64,000 nt of DNA, taken from positions 62,001 through 126,000 of the forward strand of contig NZ_BDCG01000010.1 in the NCBI RefSeq assembly GCF_001613385.1, written 5' to 3'. Below the pieces are notes generated by a model. That model saw nothing but the letters and a program-made list of their open reading frames with translations, was not told the origin of the DNA and did not search any database. Position 1 is the first letter of the stretch; each line of letters begins with the position of its first letter. The translations under genes and the position numbers were made by a program. The stretch is from Nocardia flavorosea NBRC 108225 (lineage in GTDB: Bacteria; Actinomycetota; Actinomycetes; Mycobacteriales; Mycobacteriaceae). This document shows, piece after piece, positions 8,384-17,396 of the stretch.

Positions 8384-8686
8384 TCAGGCCGCGCAATCCA
8401 TGCAGATCAGCTGACCGCCGGCCTCACTGGCCAGGCGGCTGCGGTGATGCACCAGGAAACAGCTCGAACAGGTGAACTCGTCCGCCTGTTTCGGAACCAC
8501 CCGAACTGTCAGCACTTCCTCGGACAGGTCCGCGCCGGGGAGCTCGAACGACTCCGCGGTATCGGATTCGTCGACATCCACGACGGCGGACTGGGCTTCG
8601 TTGCGACGCGCCTTCAGCTCCTCGAGCGAATCCTCCGAAACATCGTCGGTTTCGGTGCGCCTCGGTGCGTCATAGTCGGTTGCCAT
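8384..8686 (-). CDS. DUF4193 zinc-ribbon-like protein
   Basis: 100-residue acidic protein with two CxxC knuckles near the C-terminus ('TCSSCFLVHHRS' at about 72-83 and 'ICMDCAA' at 94-100), matching DUF4193 (Rv2699c). The ligand pattern suggests one bound zinc. ATG 8686 has GAGGGGAAGACGAC upstream, a good ribosome site. The N-terminal half is rich in Asp, Glu and Ser and is probably flexible. The family occurs widely in actinobacteria and its function has not been established. Its transcript converges on the DUF3093 gene with a 13-base gap. Confidence 0.92.
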   Translation of the reverse strand: MATDYDAPRRTETDDVSEDSLEELKARRNEAQSAVVDVDESDTAESFELPGADLSEEVLTVRVVPKQADEFTCSSCFLVHHRSRLASEAGGQLICMDCAA

Positions 8687-9080
8687 GTCGTCTTCCCCTC
8701 GTCCTTACTCCGTATATCCGGATCGGCGTACGCCATCGGTTTCGACCGCGGCAGCCGCCCCGCCGGTGGTGCACTTCACATGCGTACCGGTCTCCTATCA
8801 GGGTGAATCCGTGGACACACCGCCGATAGCGTCCGGACAACGCGTGAGTTGCCCTGGTTGTTCCCGCGACCGATCGCCGATTTACTCACCGATGTTTCGG
8901 TCTGGGCGGGCAGACAATAGCGGACCGTGCGGAAATTGTCGCAATCGAAACCCAGCTGTGTCGAAACCGCCGGGCAATCGATACGCCGGGGTCACGGCCG
9001 CGTGAGAGGCGCCGGCCCGGCACGCCCGCCGACGACCGGGTAATGCGTGGGCCCCGGACTCGGGTACGTACAGTATCGAC
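8687..9080. other. 394-base non-coding region between DUF4193 and cei
   Basis: Divergent promoter region. It holds the ribosome site of DUF4193 at its left end and the TACAGT -10 box of cei at its right end. Small open frames here show no family similarity, and no hairpin or repeat stood out. Confidence 0.5.
9069..9074 (+). promoter_or_regulatory. -10 box for leaderless cei transcript
   Basis: TACAGT followed by six bases and GTG 9081. The geometry matches the DUF3093 gene, so a leaderless message is predicted. Confidence 0.6.
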
Positions 9081-9761
9081 GTGGTTTCACTGATCACCGA
9101 AGGCAGTTCGACGGATGCCAAAGGCCGTCCCTACCCGCGCCGGCGGATGCGCCCCTGGCTCATTCTGGTCGTTGTGCTCACGCTGATCTGCGCAGCTCTG
9201 TGGACCAGTGCGCTGACCACCAAGGACGACGACTACACACCGATGGCCTGTAATTCGCCGAGTCCGGCAACCGATCCCAAGGCGGCCCCGCAGCCGTTGC
9301 CCGGGCAGCGGCTGAGCGCGGACTCGCTGGCCGATGTGGAACCCGCTCCGATGGCGGAGACGAAGGTGCGCGTCCTCAACGCGAACGGCCAGCGCGGGCA
9401 GGCCGCGCACGTGGCGGCACAACTCGGCGATCTCGGCTTCCGCAGCGTGTCCGGCGACCCGTACGGTAACGATCCGATATACGCCAACGGTGATCTCGAA
9501 TGCACCGGGCAGATCCGGTTCGGCGAGAGCGGGCGTCCGGTCGCGGCCGCCGTCCAGCTGGCCGTGCCCTGTGCCGAACTCATCGAGGACAAGCGCGCCG
9601 ACACCAGCGTCGACCTGGTCCTGGGCTCCGTATTCGGCGGTGATCTGCAACCCAACAACGACGCCGAAGAAGTGCTGCGCTCACTGAAGAACCCAGTGAG
9701 CGGCGAGAGCCCGGAAATCGACCCCGAGATGCTCGAGGCGGCCCGGACCGCACGCTGCTGA
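9081..9761 (+). CDS. cei: Envelope integrity protein Cei (LytR C-terminal domain)
   Basis: 226-residue envelope protein. A short cytoplasmic N-terminus rich in Arg leads to one transmembrane helix (about 24-46, 'WLILVVVLTLICAALWTSAL'), then a periplasmic LytR_C-type domain (about 90-200). The core is 'KVRVLNANGQRGQAAHVAAQ', and Cys residues near 77, 141 and 165 could form disulfides. In M. tuberculosis Cei (Rv2700) is needed for cell-envelope integrity and virulence; that role is transferred from the family. The start is set by the TACAGT box. It converges with suhB, with only six bases between stops. Confidence 0.9.
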   Translation: MVSLITEGSSTDAKGRPYPRRRMRPWLILVVVLTLICAALWTSALTTKDDDYTPMACNSPSPATDPKAAPQPLPGQRLSADSLADVEPAPMAETKVRVLNANGQRGQAAHVAAQLGDLGFRSVSGDPYGNDPIYANGDLECTGQIRFGESGRPVAAAVQLAVPCAELIEDKRADTSVDLVLGSVFGGDLQPNNDAEEVLRSLKNPVSGESPEIDPEMLEAARTARC

Positions 9762-9767
9762 ACGCGC

Positions 9768-10679
9768 TCAGAGGTCCGGAATCGGCGCGGACAGCGCCAG
9801 CCGGTCCAGCAATGCGAACAGTTCGTCGCTGATCCCGGGCGCGGCGGCCACCACCAGCGCCCCCGCGGAACCCGCCGTCGCCAACGGCGGTAAGCGCAGC
9901 ACCGCTCCGGCCTCGGCGGCGATCAGCCCACCGGCCGCCCAGTCCCACGGGTTGAGCCCGTGCTCGTAATGGGCGTCGACCCGCCCCTCGGCGACCATGC
10001 ACAGATCCAGCGCGGCCGCACCGATGCGACGGATATCACGCACATGGGGCAGCAGTTCGGCGACGTAGGCAGCCTGCCGGGTCCGCCGTGCCACGCCGTA
10101 GCCGAAGCCGGTGGCTACCAGCGCCAGCCGCGCCGAGCGCACCGGATTACAGCGCAATGCGGTCGTGTTTCCGCCCGGGCCGATCCGGTCGGCTCCGAGG
10201 CCCGATCCGGCGGCGTACACCGTCGAGGCGGCAATATCGGCCACCGCGCCGGCCACCGGGCGGCCGGCGCGTACGGCGGCCACGGAAACCGCGTACGCAG
10301 GGATCCCGTACAGGAAGTTGACCGTGCCGTCGATCGGGTCGACCACCCAGACCACGTCGTCGTCACCGGCCGCGGCCAGATCGCCACCGCCTTCCTCACC
10401 GAGGATGTGATCGCCGGGGCGCAGCCGGGCCAGTTCGTCGCGGATCAGCTGTTCGGTTTCGATATCGACGACGGTCACCGGGTCGGTCGGAGTGCTCTTG
10501 GTGCGGACGGCGGCATCCGACATGCCGGTGGGCCCGAATACCTCGGGCCGGCGTGCCCGGACATGGGCGGCCGCGATACCGGCGAGATGGGTCGCGATCC
10601 GGCGCAGCAACGCGGCGTCGGCGGGAGCGGGTTCGGTGGCAGCGGTCAGAGACCAAGTCGATTCCGGCACGCTCACCAT
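9768..10679 (-). CDS. suhB: Inositol-1-monophosphatase (SuhB)
   Basis: Magnesium-dependent phosphatase releasing myo-inositol from inositol-1-phosphate, feeding phosphatidylinositol, mannosyl-inositol lipids and mycothiol. 303 residues from ATG 10679. Metal-site motifs are present: 'GEEGG', 'WVVDPIDGTVNF' (motif A) and 'WDWAAGGLIAAEAG' (motif B). ATG 10679 or GTG 10676 is preferred because the family begins shortly afterwards; the much longer frame upstream is antisense to ppgK. No strong ribosome site is visible, so the exact start is uncertain. The orientation next to ppgK follows M. tuberculosis Rv2701c/Rv2702. Confidence 0.93.
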   Translation of the reverse strand: MVSVPESTWSLTAATEPAPADAALLRRIATHLAGIAAAHVRARRPEVFGPTGMSDAAVRTKSTPTDPVTVVDIETEQLIRDELARLRPGDHILGEEGGGDLAAAGDDDVVWVVDPIDGTVNFLYGIPAYAVSVAAVRAGRPVAGAVADIAASTVYAAGSGLGADRIGPGGNTTALRCNPVRSARLALVATGFGYGVARRTRQAAYVAELLPHVRDIRRIGAAALDLCMVAEGRVDAHYEHGLNPWDWAAGGLIAAEAGAVLRLPPLATAGSAGALVVAAAPGISDELFALLDRLALSAPIPDL

Positions 10680-10868
10680 CGCAGCACAGATCCTGCAGGC
10701 CGGGCATCCGGGCGCGCACATTACTCTTGTCGTGCACACCACACCGGCCCGAGTCGGTACGGGGGCGGCGAGCGCGGGGCCGAGTGGCGGATCAGCGCCG
10801 TTCGGGTACTCGCGCGTCCCCCCGGCGCCGAACGGCAGCAGCCAGCACAGGGAACGAGGGAAACCCGC

Positions 10869-11627
10869 ATGTCCGCTCGACGGCACGCGTTCGGGATCGA
10901 TATCGGCGGCAGCGGCGTCAAGGGCGCCGCGGTCGACCTCGAAACCGGGGAACTCCGGCACGAACGCATCAAGACCGCCACCCCGCAACCGTCCACTCCG
11001 GACGCGGTCGCCACGGCCGTGGCGCAACTCATCGCGCAGGCGGACTGGGACGGACCGGTGGGGCTGACGCTGCCGTGTGTCGTCCTCGACGGCATCGCTC
11101 ACACCGCCGCCAATGTCGACAAATCCTGGATCGGTACCGATGCCCGGACCTTGTTCTCCGACGCCCTCGGCGGCCGGGAGGTCACGGTCCTCAACGATGC
11201 CGATGCCGCGGGGCTGGCCGAGGACCGTTTCGGTGCCGCCCGCGATATCGACGGCCTGGTCCTGCTGCTGACCTTCGGCACCGGAATCGGGTCGGCACTG
11301 CTCAACAACGGAACCCTCGTGCCGAACACCGAACTCGGCCATCTCGAGATCGGCGGCATGGAAACCGAACACCGGGCCGCGGCCTCGGTGAAGGAACGCG
11401 AAGATCTGAGCTACCCGGAGTGGGCGACCCGGGTCAGCACCGTGCTGCGCGGGCTGGAAGACCTCTTCTGGCCGGCGGTTTTCGTCGCCGGCGGTGGGAT
11501 AAGCCGCGACGCCGACCAGTGGATTCCCCTGCTCACCAACCGCACCCGGGTGGTGCCCGCCGATCTGCGCAACACAGCGGGTATCGTAGGCGCGGCCATG
11601 GCTGTCGATGCCGGAATCACCCCCTGA
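10869..11627 (+). CDS. ppgK: Polyphosphate glucokinase
   Basis: ROK-family kinase that phosphorylates glucose with polyphosphate or ATP. 252 residues from ATG 10869, with a GAGGG site just upstream. Phosphate-1 loop '[12 protein letters not shown]' (about 8-19), the sugar-binding '[10 protein letters not shown]' segment with the likely catalytic Asp, and the phosphate-2 region '[14 protein letters not shown]' are all present, as is the family's 'ELGHLEIGG'. It lies divergently from suhB and about 170 bases upstream of sigA. From family knowledge this enzyme lets actinobacteria use polyphosphate reserves for glycolysis. Confidence 0.96.
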   Translation: MSARRHAFGIDIGGSGVKGAAVDLETGELRHERIKTATPQPSTPDAVATAVAQLIAQADWDGPVGLTLPCVVLDGIAHTAANVDKSWIGTDARTLFSDALGGREVTVLNDADAAGLAEDRFGAARDIDGLVLLLTFGTGIGSALLNNGTLVPNTELGHLEIGGMETEHRAAASVKEREDLSYPEWATRVSTVLRGLEDLFWPAVFVAGGGISRDADQWIPLLTNRTRVVPADLRNTAGIVGAAMAVDAGITP

Positions 11628-11795
11628 AGATGTCCGCCGCACAGGCAAGGGCACACTGGTCGATCGTTACAATGGAAGGACCCCGGCGGTGAGCCGGACA
11701 CCCGACCGGCGTTTTAGCCGGTAAACCCGACAGACCGCTCCGCCGGAATACTACTCTGGCGTGACGCCGCACGAGACCGTCACGAAAGGGCGTAC

Positions 11796-13166
11796 GTGGT
11801 AGCCACGAATACCCGTCAGACAGCCGAATCGGCCGACGCCGAGGCCCCGGAAGTTCCCGCGGCACGCCCGGCCCGCAAGGCCGTGGCCAAAAAGGCCCCG
11901 GCCAAGAAAGCCGCCGCCAAGAAGGCTCCCGCGAAAAAGGCGGCCGCCAAGAAGGGCGCGGCCAAGAAGGCCCCTGCGAAGAAGGCCGGTAGCGCAGGCG
12001 CGCCCGGCCCGGGTGAGGAGCAGCCGGACGACGAATCGCTCGATGTGGCCGATCTCGGAGATCTCGAGGTCTCCGAGGACGACCTCACCGACGAGGGCGA
12101 CGAACTGGTGGCCGAGGTCGCCGGTGAGGAACCCGAGGCCGAGACCGCCGAACCCACCGCGGCCGATAAGGCCTCCGGTGATTTCGTCTGGGACGAGGAA
12201 GAATCCGAGGCGCTGCGCCAGGCCCGCAAGGATGCCGAACTCACCGCATCCGCGGATTCGGTACGCGCCTACCTCAAGCAGATCGGTAAGGTCGCACTAC
12301 TCAACGCCGAGGAGGAGGTCGAACTCGCGAAGCGGATCGAGGCCGGCCTCTACGCGGCCGAGAAGATGCGCGAGTTCACCGAGGCCGGGGAGAAGCCGCC
12401 GGTCGCGATCCGCCGCGATTTCAATTGGATCATCCGCGACGGCAACCGCGCCAAGAACCATCTCCTCGAGGCGAACCTGCGTTTGGTGGTATCGCTCGCG
12501 AAGCGCTACACCGGCCGCGGTATGGCCTTCCTGGACCTGATCCAGGAAGGCAACCTGGGTCTCATCCGCGCGGTGGAGAAGTTCGACTACACCAAGGGCT
12601 ACAAGTTCTCCACGTACGCCACCTGGTGGATCAGGCAGGCCATCACCCGCGCCATGGCCGATCAGGCCCGCACCATCCGTATCCCGGTGCATATGGTCGA
12701 GGTCATCAACAAGCTGGGCCGTATCCAGCGCGAGCTGCTCCAGGATCTGGGTCGCGAACCCACCCCGGAGGAACTGGCCAAGGAAATGGATATCACCCCG
12801 GAGAAGGTGCTGGAGATCCAGCAGTACGCCCGGGAACCCATTTCGCTGGATCAGACCATCGGCGACGAGGGCGACAGCCAGCTCGGTGATTTCATCGAGG
12901 ATTCCGAGGCCGTGGTCGCGGTGGACGCGGTCAGCTTCACCCTGCTACAGGATCAGCTGCAGTCGGTGCTGGAAACCCTGTCCGAACGCGAGGCGGGTGT
13001 GGTCCGGCTGCGGTTCGGTCTCACCGACGGCCAGCCGCGGACCCTCGACGAGATCGGCCAGGTGTACGGGGTCACCCGTGAACGCATCCGGCAGATCGAA
13101 TCCAAGACCATGAGCAAGCTGCGTCATCCCAGCCGCTCCCAGGTCCTGCGGGATTACCTCGACTGA
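11796..13166 (+). CDS. sigA: Primary RNA polymerase sigma factor SigA
   Basis: Housekeeping sigma factor, 456 residues from GTG 11796 with a GAAAGGG site upstream. The N-terminus (about 20-68) is a Lys/Ala/Pro repeat of '[12 protein letters not shown]' type, followed by an acidic stretch (about 74-135). Region 1.2 begins near '[18 protein letters not shown]', region 2 has '[19 protein letters not shown]' and '[20 protein letters not shown]', and region 4 has '[17 protein letters not shown]'. From region 1.2 on it is almost identical, as I recall it, to mycobacterial SigA. It ends at a strong terminator hairpin. Gene order ppgK-sigA is conserved in the group. Confidence 0.98.
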   Translation: MVATNTRQTAESADAEAPEVPAARPARKAVAKKAPAKKAAAKKAPAKKAAAKKGAAKKAPAKKAGSAGAPGPGEEQPDDESLDVADLGDLEVSEDDLTDEGDELVAEVAGEEPEAETAEPTAADKASGDFVWDEEESEALRQARKDAELTASADSVRAYLKQIGKVALLNAEEEVELAKRIEAGLYAAEKMREFTEAGEKPPVAIRRDFNWIIRDGNRAKNHLLEANLRLVVSLAKRYTGRGMAFLDLIQEGNLGLIRAVEKFDYTKGYKFSTYATWWIRQAITRAMADQARTIRIPVHMVEVINKLGRIQRELLQDLGREPTPEELAKEMDITPEKVLEIQQYAREPISLDQTIGDEGDSQLGDFIEDSEAVVAVDAVSFTLLQDQLQSVLETLSEREAGVVRLRFGLTDGQPRTLDEIGQVYGVTRERIRQIESKTMSKLRHPSRSQVLRDYLD

Positions 13167-13190
13167 GACATACCGGGCCTCTGCTCCGCG

Positions 13191-13246
13191 CCACGGCCCC
13201 TGAACACGTCGGAACCACCGGTTCCCGCGATGCTCAGGGGCCGTGG
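13191..13246. terminator. Bidirectional terminator between sigA and eutC
   Basis: Perfect 13-bp stem (13191-13203 and 13234-13246; left arm CCACGGCCCCTGA) with a nested 6-bp hairpin inside the loop (GGAACC at 13211-13216, GGTTCC at 13220-13225). It lies between convergent sigA and eutC and probably stops both transcripts. Confidence 0.85.
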
Positions 13247-13262
13247 CGTGCCGGTCCCCGGG

Positions 13263-14087
13263 TCACCGTTCGCTCTCGTCGATGGCTGCCGCGGGCCCCG
13301 GCAACACCGGATCCCCGGACCTATCCTTCAGCTCGACACCGGAGCGACCGAGCCGGTGCGCGCCGTCGACCAGGCCCGCCGTCACTTCCGCGGCCCGCCG
13401 GTAATCCAGGCCCTCCGGCGGGTGGATATTGGAAATGCAGTTACGGTCCGCATCGGTGGCACCCGGACGCGGCCGGTGGGTGAGATAGACGCCGAGACTG
13501 TCCGCGACCGATAAGCCGGGACGCTCCCCGATCAGTACGAGAACCGTCGCCACTCCGAGCGCGGCACCGATATGGTCACCGAGCGCAACCCGGGCCTGGG
13601 TGGCCACCACGGGCACGGCAACCGAATAGCGCGGCCGCAACAGTTCCGCGATTGCCCCGAGCAGGAGCGGACCGTGCTCGGTGAGAGCCCGGGCCGAAAG
13701 ACCGTCCGCGAGAACCACGCCGATGGACGGCCTGTTTCCGGCGCCGGACGGAATCGGGCCGAGTGGAATCGGCCCCTCGGCCGGTAGCCGGCCCAGATCG
13801 GGACGGCGCAGGTATTCGGCACGGTCGCGTGCCCGGCTCGCTACGTGGACCGGTTCGCCGAGCCCGAGGGCCGCGATCCGCGCCGAGAAGGCGGTCACGT
13901 CCAGTGCAGTGCGTACCGCATCGCGGGCACGGGCATGCGCCGCGGCGAATTCGAGCACCCGCCGGGTCGGCAATGCATCACCGGCCCGGCCCAGACCGAT
14001 CCGCGCCTGGGTGAGCGTGCGTAATCCGGCCCAGAACGTATGGCCGGCGCCGGTCCCCGTCCGATAACCGTCGCTACCGATCCCCAT
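13263..14087 (-). CDS. eutC: Ethanolamine ammonia-lyase small subunit
   Basis: Light chain of the adenosylcobalamin-dependent enzyme that converts ethanolamine to acetaldehyde and ammonia. 274 residues from ATG 14087. Recognised by 'LTQARIGLGRAGDALPTR', 'FAAAHARARDAV', 'VVLADGLSARAL', 'VLIGERPGLSVADSLGVYLT' and 'HRPRPGATDADRNCISN', all typical of EutC in that order. It lies downstream of eutB on the same strand with a 163-base gap, more than the near-overlap usual for this pair. No microcompartment or EutA-type reactivase genes are nearby. Confidence 0.95.
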   Translation of the reverse strand: MGIGSDGYRTGTGAGHTFWAGLRTLTQARIGLGRAGDALPTRRVLEFAAAHARARDAVRTALDVTAFSARIAALGLGEPVHVASRARDRAEYLRRPDLGRLPAEGPIPLGPIPSGAGNRPSIGVVLADGLSARALTEHGPLLLGAIAELLRPRYSVAVPVVATQARVALGDHIGAALGVATVLVLIGERPGLSVADSLGVYLTHRPRPGATDADRNCISNIHPPEGLDYRRAAEVTAGLVDGAHRLGRSGVELKDRSGDPVLPGPAAAIDESER

Positions 14088-14250
14088 GGTCCATACCCTT
14101 TCCGCCCGGATCGATCATCCCCGAACCCTTCTGCGCCGTAACCGGTTGCACCGGCCCGGCGGCGAGTACATACGCCTACAGGATGCGTTCCGCCCCTCGG
14201 AGCGGGAGTCGGGAACCGCTGCGGGGAGCGAACGGTTCGGCTTGCGGCGT

Positions 14251-15663
14251 CTATACCAGGGCGCGCAGCGGTGAGGCGGACGGCGGTATCGCCCGCACCC
14301 GGCCGGTATCGTCAAGCATTCCGAGCCGGTCCAGCCAGCCCGCGAACTCGGGGGCCGGGCGCAGTCCGAGCACCCGGCGAGCATAGAGCGCGTCGTGGAA
14401 ACTCAGGCTCTGGTAGCCGAGCATCACATCGTCGGCACCGGGCACCGCGATGACGAAGGCACAGCCCGCGGCACCCAGCAAGGTGAGCAGGGTGTCCATA
14501 TCGTCCTGGTCGGCTTCGGCGTGGTTGGTGTAGCAGACGTCCACTCCCATCGGCAGACCCAGCAGTTTGCCGCAGAAATGGTCCTCCAGCCCCGCGCGGA
14601 CGATCTGTTTGCCGTCGTACAGGTACTCCGGGCCGATGAATCCGACCACGGTGTTCACCAGAAGAGGTCGCAGTTCGCGGGCCACCGCGTAAGCCCGCGC
14701 CTCCAGCGTCTGCTGATCCACCGGTTTCCCGCCCGTACCCAGATGCGCGCCCGCCGACAATGCCGATCCCTGGCCGGTTTCGAAATACATGACGTTGTCG
14801 CCGACGGTACCGCGGCGCAGCGATCGCCCCGCGTCCTCGGCTTCCCGCAGCAGCGCCAGATCCACCCCGAACGCGGCGTTCGCGGCCTGCGTTCCCGCCA
14901 CCGATTGGAAGACCAGATCCACCGGTGCCCCCGCGGCGATCAGATCGATGGTGGTCGTGACATGGGCCAGGACGCAGGACTGAGCGGGGATGTCGAAACG
15001 GGTGCGGATATCGTCGAGCAGCGCCAGCAGATCGGCCGCCGCCCGCGGGGAATCGGTAGCGGGATTGATCCCGATCACCGCGTCACCGCAGCCGAGCAGC
15101 AGCCCGTCCAGCACGGCGGCCGCGATACCGCGCGGATCATCGGTCGGATGATTGGGTTGTAATCGGGTGGCGAGCGTACCGGGCAGCCCGATGGTCGTCC
15201 GGAAGGCCGACCGCACCCGAACCGCCCGTGCCACCGCGATGAGATCCTGGTTCCGCATGATCTTGGCGACCGCCGCGGCCATCTCCGGGGTGAGACCGGG
15301 CGCCAGATCACGCAGCGTCGCGGCGGGATCCGAGATCCCTTCACCGGCCGCGATACTCAGCAGCCGGTCGCGCAGATCCCCGACCGTGCACGAGGCGATC
15401 GGCGCGAACGCGATCCGGTCGTGGGTATCCATGATCAGCCGGGTCACCTCGTCGGTCTCGTACGGCACCACCGGCTGATCGAGGAACTCGGCCAGCGGGA
15501 GATCTGCCAGCACCCACTGGGCCGCGGCCCGTTCGGCGTCCGTGGTCGCGGCGCATCCGGCCAGTTCGTCACCACTGCGGCGCGGAGTGGCCTTGGCCAG
15601 CACCTCCACCAGACCGTCGAATCGATAACTCGTACCGCCCAACTGCTGGGTGTAGACAGTCAT
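14251..15663 (-). CDS. eutB: Ethanolamine ammonia-lyase large subunit
   Basis: Heavy, catalytic chain of ethanolamine ammonia-lyase, 470 residues from ATG 15663. It forms a TIM barrel that holds the substrate and the base-on adenosylcobalamin with EutC. Conserved stretches include 'MRNQDLIAVARAVRVRSAFR', 'RLQPNHPTDDPRGIAAAVLD', 'GLLLGCGDAVIGINPATDS', 'GDNVMYFETGQGSALSAGAH' and 'GVDVCYTNHAEADQDDMD'. The upstream open frame to 15744 has no similarity and is left out. Ethanolamine from phospholipid turnover would become a nitrogen and carbon source. No ethanolamine permease or aldehyde dehydrogenase is visible beside it and no cobalamin riboswitch was recognised. Confidence 0.96.
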   Translation of the reverse strand: MTVYTQQLGGTSYRFDGLVEVLAKATPRRSGDELAGCAATTDAERAAAQWVLADLPLAEFLDQPVVPYETDEVTRLIMDTHDRIAFAPIASCTVGDLRDRLLSIAAGEGISDPAATLRDLAPGLTPEMAAAVAKIMRNQDLIAVARAVRVRSAFRTTIGLPGTLATRLQPNHPTDDPRGIAAAVLDGLLLGCGDAVIGINPATDSPRAAADLLALLDDIRTRFDIPAQSCVLAHVTTTIDLIAAGAPVDLVFQSVAGTQAANAAFGVDLALLREAEDAGRSLRRGTVGDNVMYFETGQGSALSAGAHLGTGGKPVDQQTLEARAYAVARELRPLLVNTVVGFIGPEYLYDGKQIVRAGLEDHFCGKLLGLPMGVDVCYTNHAEADQDDMDTLLTLLGAAGCAFVIAVPGADDVMLGYQSLSFHDALYARRVLGLRPAPEFAGWLDRLGMLDDTGRVRAIPPSASPLRALV

Positions 15664-15839
15664 CCGCCGGTCCCGTCCGTCCGGGCCGCTGCGGGCCGGC
15701 ACTGCGGGCCGAGAACGCATACGGCCGAAATATGCCGTGACCATGAACGATACCGAGCGATGCGGGGGTGTGTTCAGTACGACGGCGGATCGTTATTTCG
15801 ATGGACTCCCCGCGGCGAGCGGTGTGCTGAGATCGAGGA

Positions 15840-16235
15840 ATGCAACGGTGGTCGGCATTATCGGCGACGGGCAAGGACCTCGTCATCGCGATCGTCTTGT
15901 TCGCGTTCGGCTCGCTGATGTATCTGGCCGGCTTCCATCTGCTGTTCGTCTCCGCCGACGGCCCGTCCACACCACTGGCACCACGTTTCGCGTTGCTGGC
16001 GATGGTGTGCGCGGTACTGCTGGTGCGGCGGCGAGCGCCGATCATCGCCATGGTGGTGGGCCTGATCCCGCTGGCGTTCGATCTGATGCTCGGGCCGACG
16101 CTGCCGGTATGGCTCTTCTACTCCGATCTGATCTATGCGGCGGTCGTCTACGGCACCCACCGCCAAATGCAGGGGGCGGTGGTGGCGTGGCTGACGTTGT
16201 CCGCGGGCGTGGTGCTGGCGATGACCGAGGACTGA
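15840..16235 (+). pseudogene. Sensor histidine kinase remnant: N-terminal membrane part only
   Basis: 131 codons from ATG 15840 encode four hydrophobic helices ('DLVIAIVLFAFGSLMYLAG', 'FALLAMVCAVLLV', 'IIAMVVGLIPLAFDLMLGP' and a last helix near 'VVAWLTLSAGVVLAM'). This is the membrane-sensor layout of actinobacterial DesK/NarX-type kinases. The frame stops at TGA 16233-16235, exactly where response-regulator sequence begins. The dimerisation and ATPase domains and the regulator's receiver domain are missing, so I read this as the left half of an internal deletion. Alternatively it is a small membrane protein of unknown role. Confidence 0.65.
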
Positions 16236-16599
16236 AGTCTGCCTCGGGTCCGGCACTGATCGAAGCGGTCCGGGCGATCGCTGCCGGGGACGGTGTTCTC
16301 GCCCCGGAGGTGACCCGCGCGGTGATCCAGGCCTTCGCCGGTACGGACTCCACGCCCCGGCCGGAGCCTCCCCGAGTGTGGCCGATCTCACCGGCCGGGA
16401 ACGCGAAGTCCTGGACTGCCTGGGCGCCGGGTTGTCCAACGCGCAGATCGCCGCCCGGCTGTTCATCGGGGAGACGACGGTGAAAACGCATGTATCGCGG
16501 GTATTGGCCAAGCTCGGACTGCGGTCCCGCGTGCAGGCCGCGATCCTCGCCCGGGAACTGGCCACGGAACCGGAGGGTGAATCGAGCGTTCGGCTGTAG
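16236..16599 (+). pseudogene. NarL/FixJ response regulator remnant: C-terminal LuxR domain, frameshifted
   Basis: Sequence resembling the linker of NarL-type regulators ('LIEAVRAIAAGDGVLAPEVT') is read in one frame up to about 16376. The LuxR-type DNA-binding domain ('LTGREREVLDCLGAGLSNAQ' to 'KTHVSRVLAKLGLRSRVQAA') continues in another frame, readable from GTG 16378. The switch falls at a doubled GTG/TG (16376-16380), so a 2-base duplication explains it. There is no receiver domain. The fragment is fused directly to the kinase remnant, so the two-component system has lost its middle. The LuxR domain alone (73 residues) might still be made. Confidence 0.7.
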
Positions 16600-16723
16600 T
16601 GCCGGCGCCGATCTGCTGCGCGTCCGGGCACCCGGAACAGGTTGTGGCCGCGATCTTCGCCGTTGTCCGGGCCGGCCGCTCATCATCCCTCGGCCCTTGC
16701 ACGAGGACGCGCGCAGCCGGTCC

Positions 16724-16779
16724 GGTCGGCCGGTCGGCCGGTCAGCCGGTCAGCCGGTCAGCCGGTCAGCCGGTCAGTG
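16724..16779. repeat. 8-bp tandem repeat spanning the DUF952 stop codon
   Basis: Seven consecutive 8-base units: two GGTCGGCC (16724-16739), four GGTCAGCC (16740-16771) and a final GGTCAGTG (16772-16779). The stop codon of the minus-strand DUF952 gene (16766-16768) lies inside. Eight bases is not a multiple of three, so unit changes would shift the frame of the last residues. Confidence 0.85.
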
Positions 16780-17125
16780 GAAGGTACATCCCGTCCGGGC
16801 CGGGCCGATACGGTTCCACGCCGATCACGGCTGACACCGGAATCGGACCGTACAGGTGCGGGAAACGTAGCGCGGGATCGTCGCCGGGAACGCCTGGTTC
16901 CCACCGCACCGGGGCGTCCAGTCGCGCGGGATCGAGCCGGAGCAGCAGCATATCGGACCGGCCGGCGAAAAGCCGGTTCGCCGGCAGGTGCACCTGGTGC
17001 GGCGCCGACAGGTGCACGAAGCCCTCGGTGGCCAGGGAGGCCGGCCGATGCCCACCCCATTGCCGCGCGGTGGCCCACTCACCGGGAGAACAGAGGTGAA
17101 CAAGGGTGTGAGTGTCACAGGGCAC
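16766..17125 (-). CDS. DUF952 domain protein
   Basis: 119-residue protein of DUF952, a small conserved family of unknown function with an ADP-ribosyl-transferase-like fold by distant similarity. GTG 17125 is chosen because GGAGG lies five to six bases upstream and the domain starts at once with 'DTHTLVHLCSPGEW'. The longer frame to 17209 is unsupported. Conserved positions include 'GGHRPASLATEGFVHLSAPH', 'LLLRLDPARL' and 'FPHLYGPIPVSAV'. Its last codons and stop lie in an 8-bp tandem repeat. It is transcribed divergently from the DUF7455 gene. Confidence 0.88.
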   Translation of the reverse strand: MPCDTHTLVHLCSPGEWATARQWGGHRPASLATEGFVHLSAPHQVHLPANRLFAGRSDMLLLRLDPARLDAPVRWEPGVPGDDPALRFPHLYGPIPVSAVIGVEPYRPGPDGMYLPLTG

Positions 17126-17396
17126 GGGTAACCTCCGATACACAACTCGACAGTCGTACCGGGCAGCGGGACACCGTAATTTCCACGCCCGGCCGGAGGT
17201 GTTCGCCACAGGCGGAAACCGCTGGTCGTGTTAGGGAAAACACAGTCGTTCCCCACAGGGAACAAACCCAATGCCCGGAACGTCTGACAGAGTAGTCATA
17301 CCACTGCTGGGAAGTAGCGGAAGCGAGCCCGCGGAGTGACCACGGGCCTCACACCAGGTGAACGGTCTCTGTGCCGGAAGCCAGGACGGAGGAGTC

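Noticed and set aside
8687..9005. Small plus-strand open frame between DUF4193 and cei
   Set aside because: No ribosome site or family similarity; overlaps the divergent promoter region.
13180..15840. Cobalamin riboswitch for eutBC
   Set aside because: Looked for the conserved B12-box and stem pattern upstream of eutB and eutC; nothing convincing.
17240..17275. SigH-like promoter (GGAAC and a distal CGTC) before the DUF7455 gene
   Set aside because: The -10 part does not contain GTT and the spacing to the gene is long.
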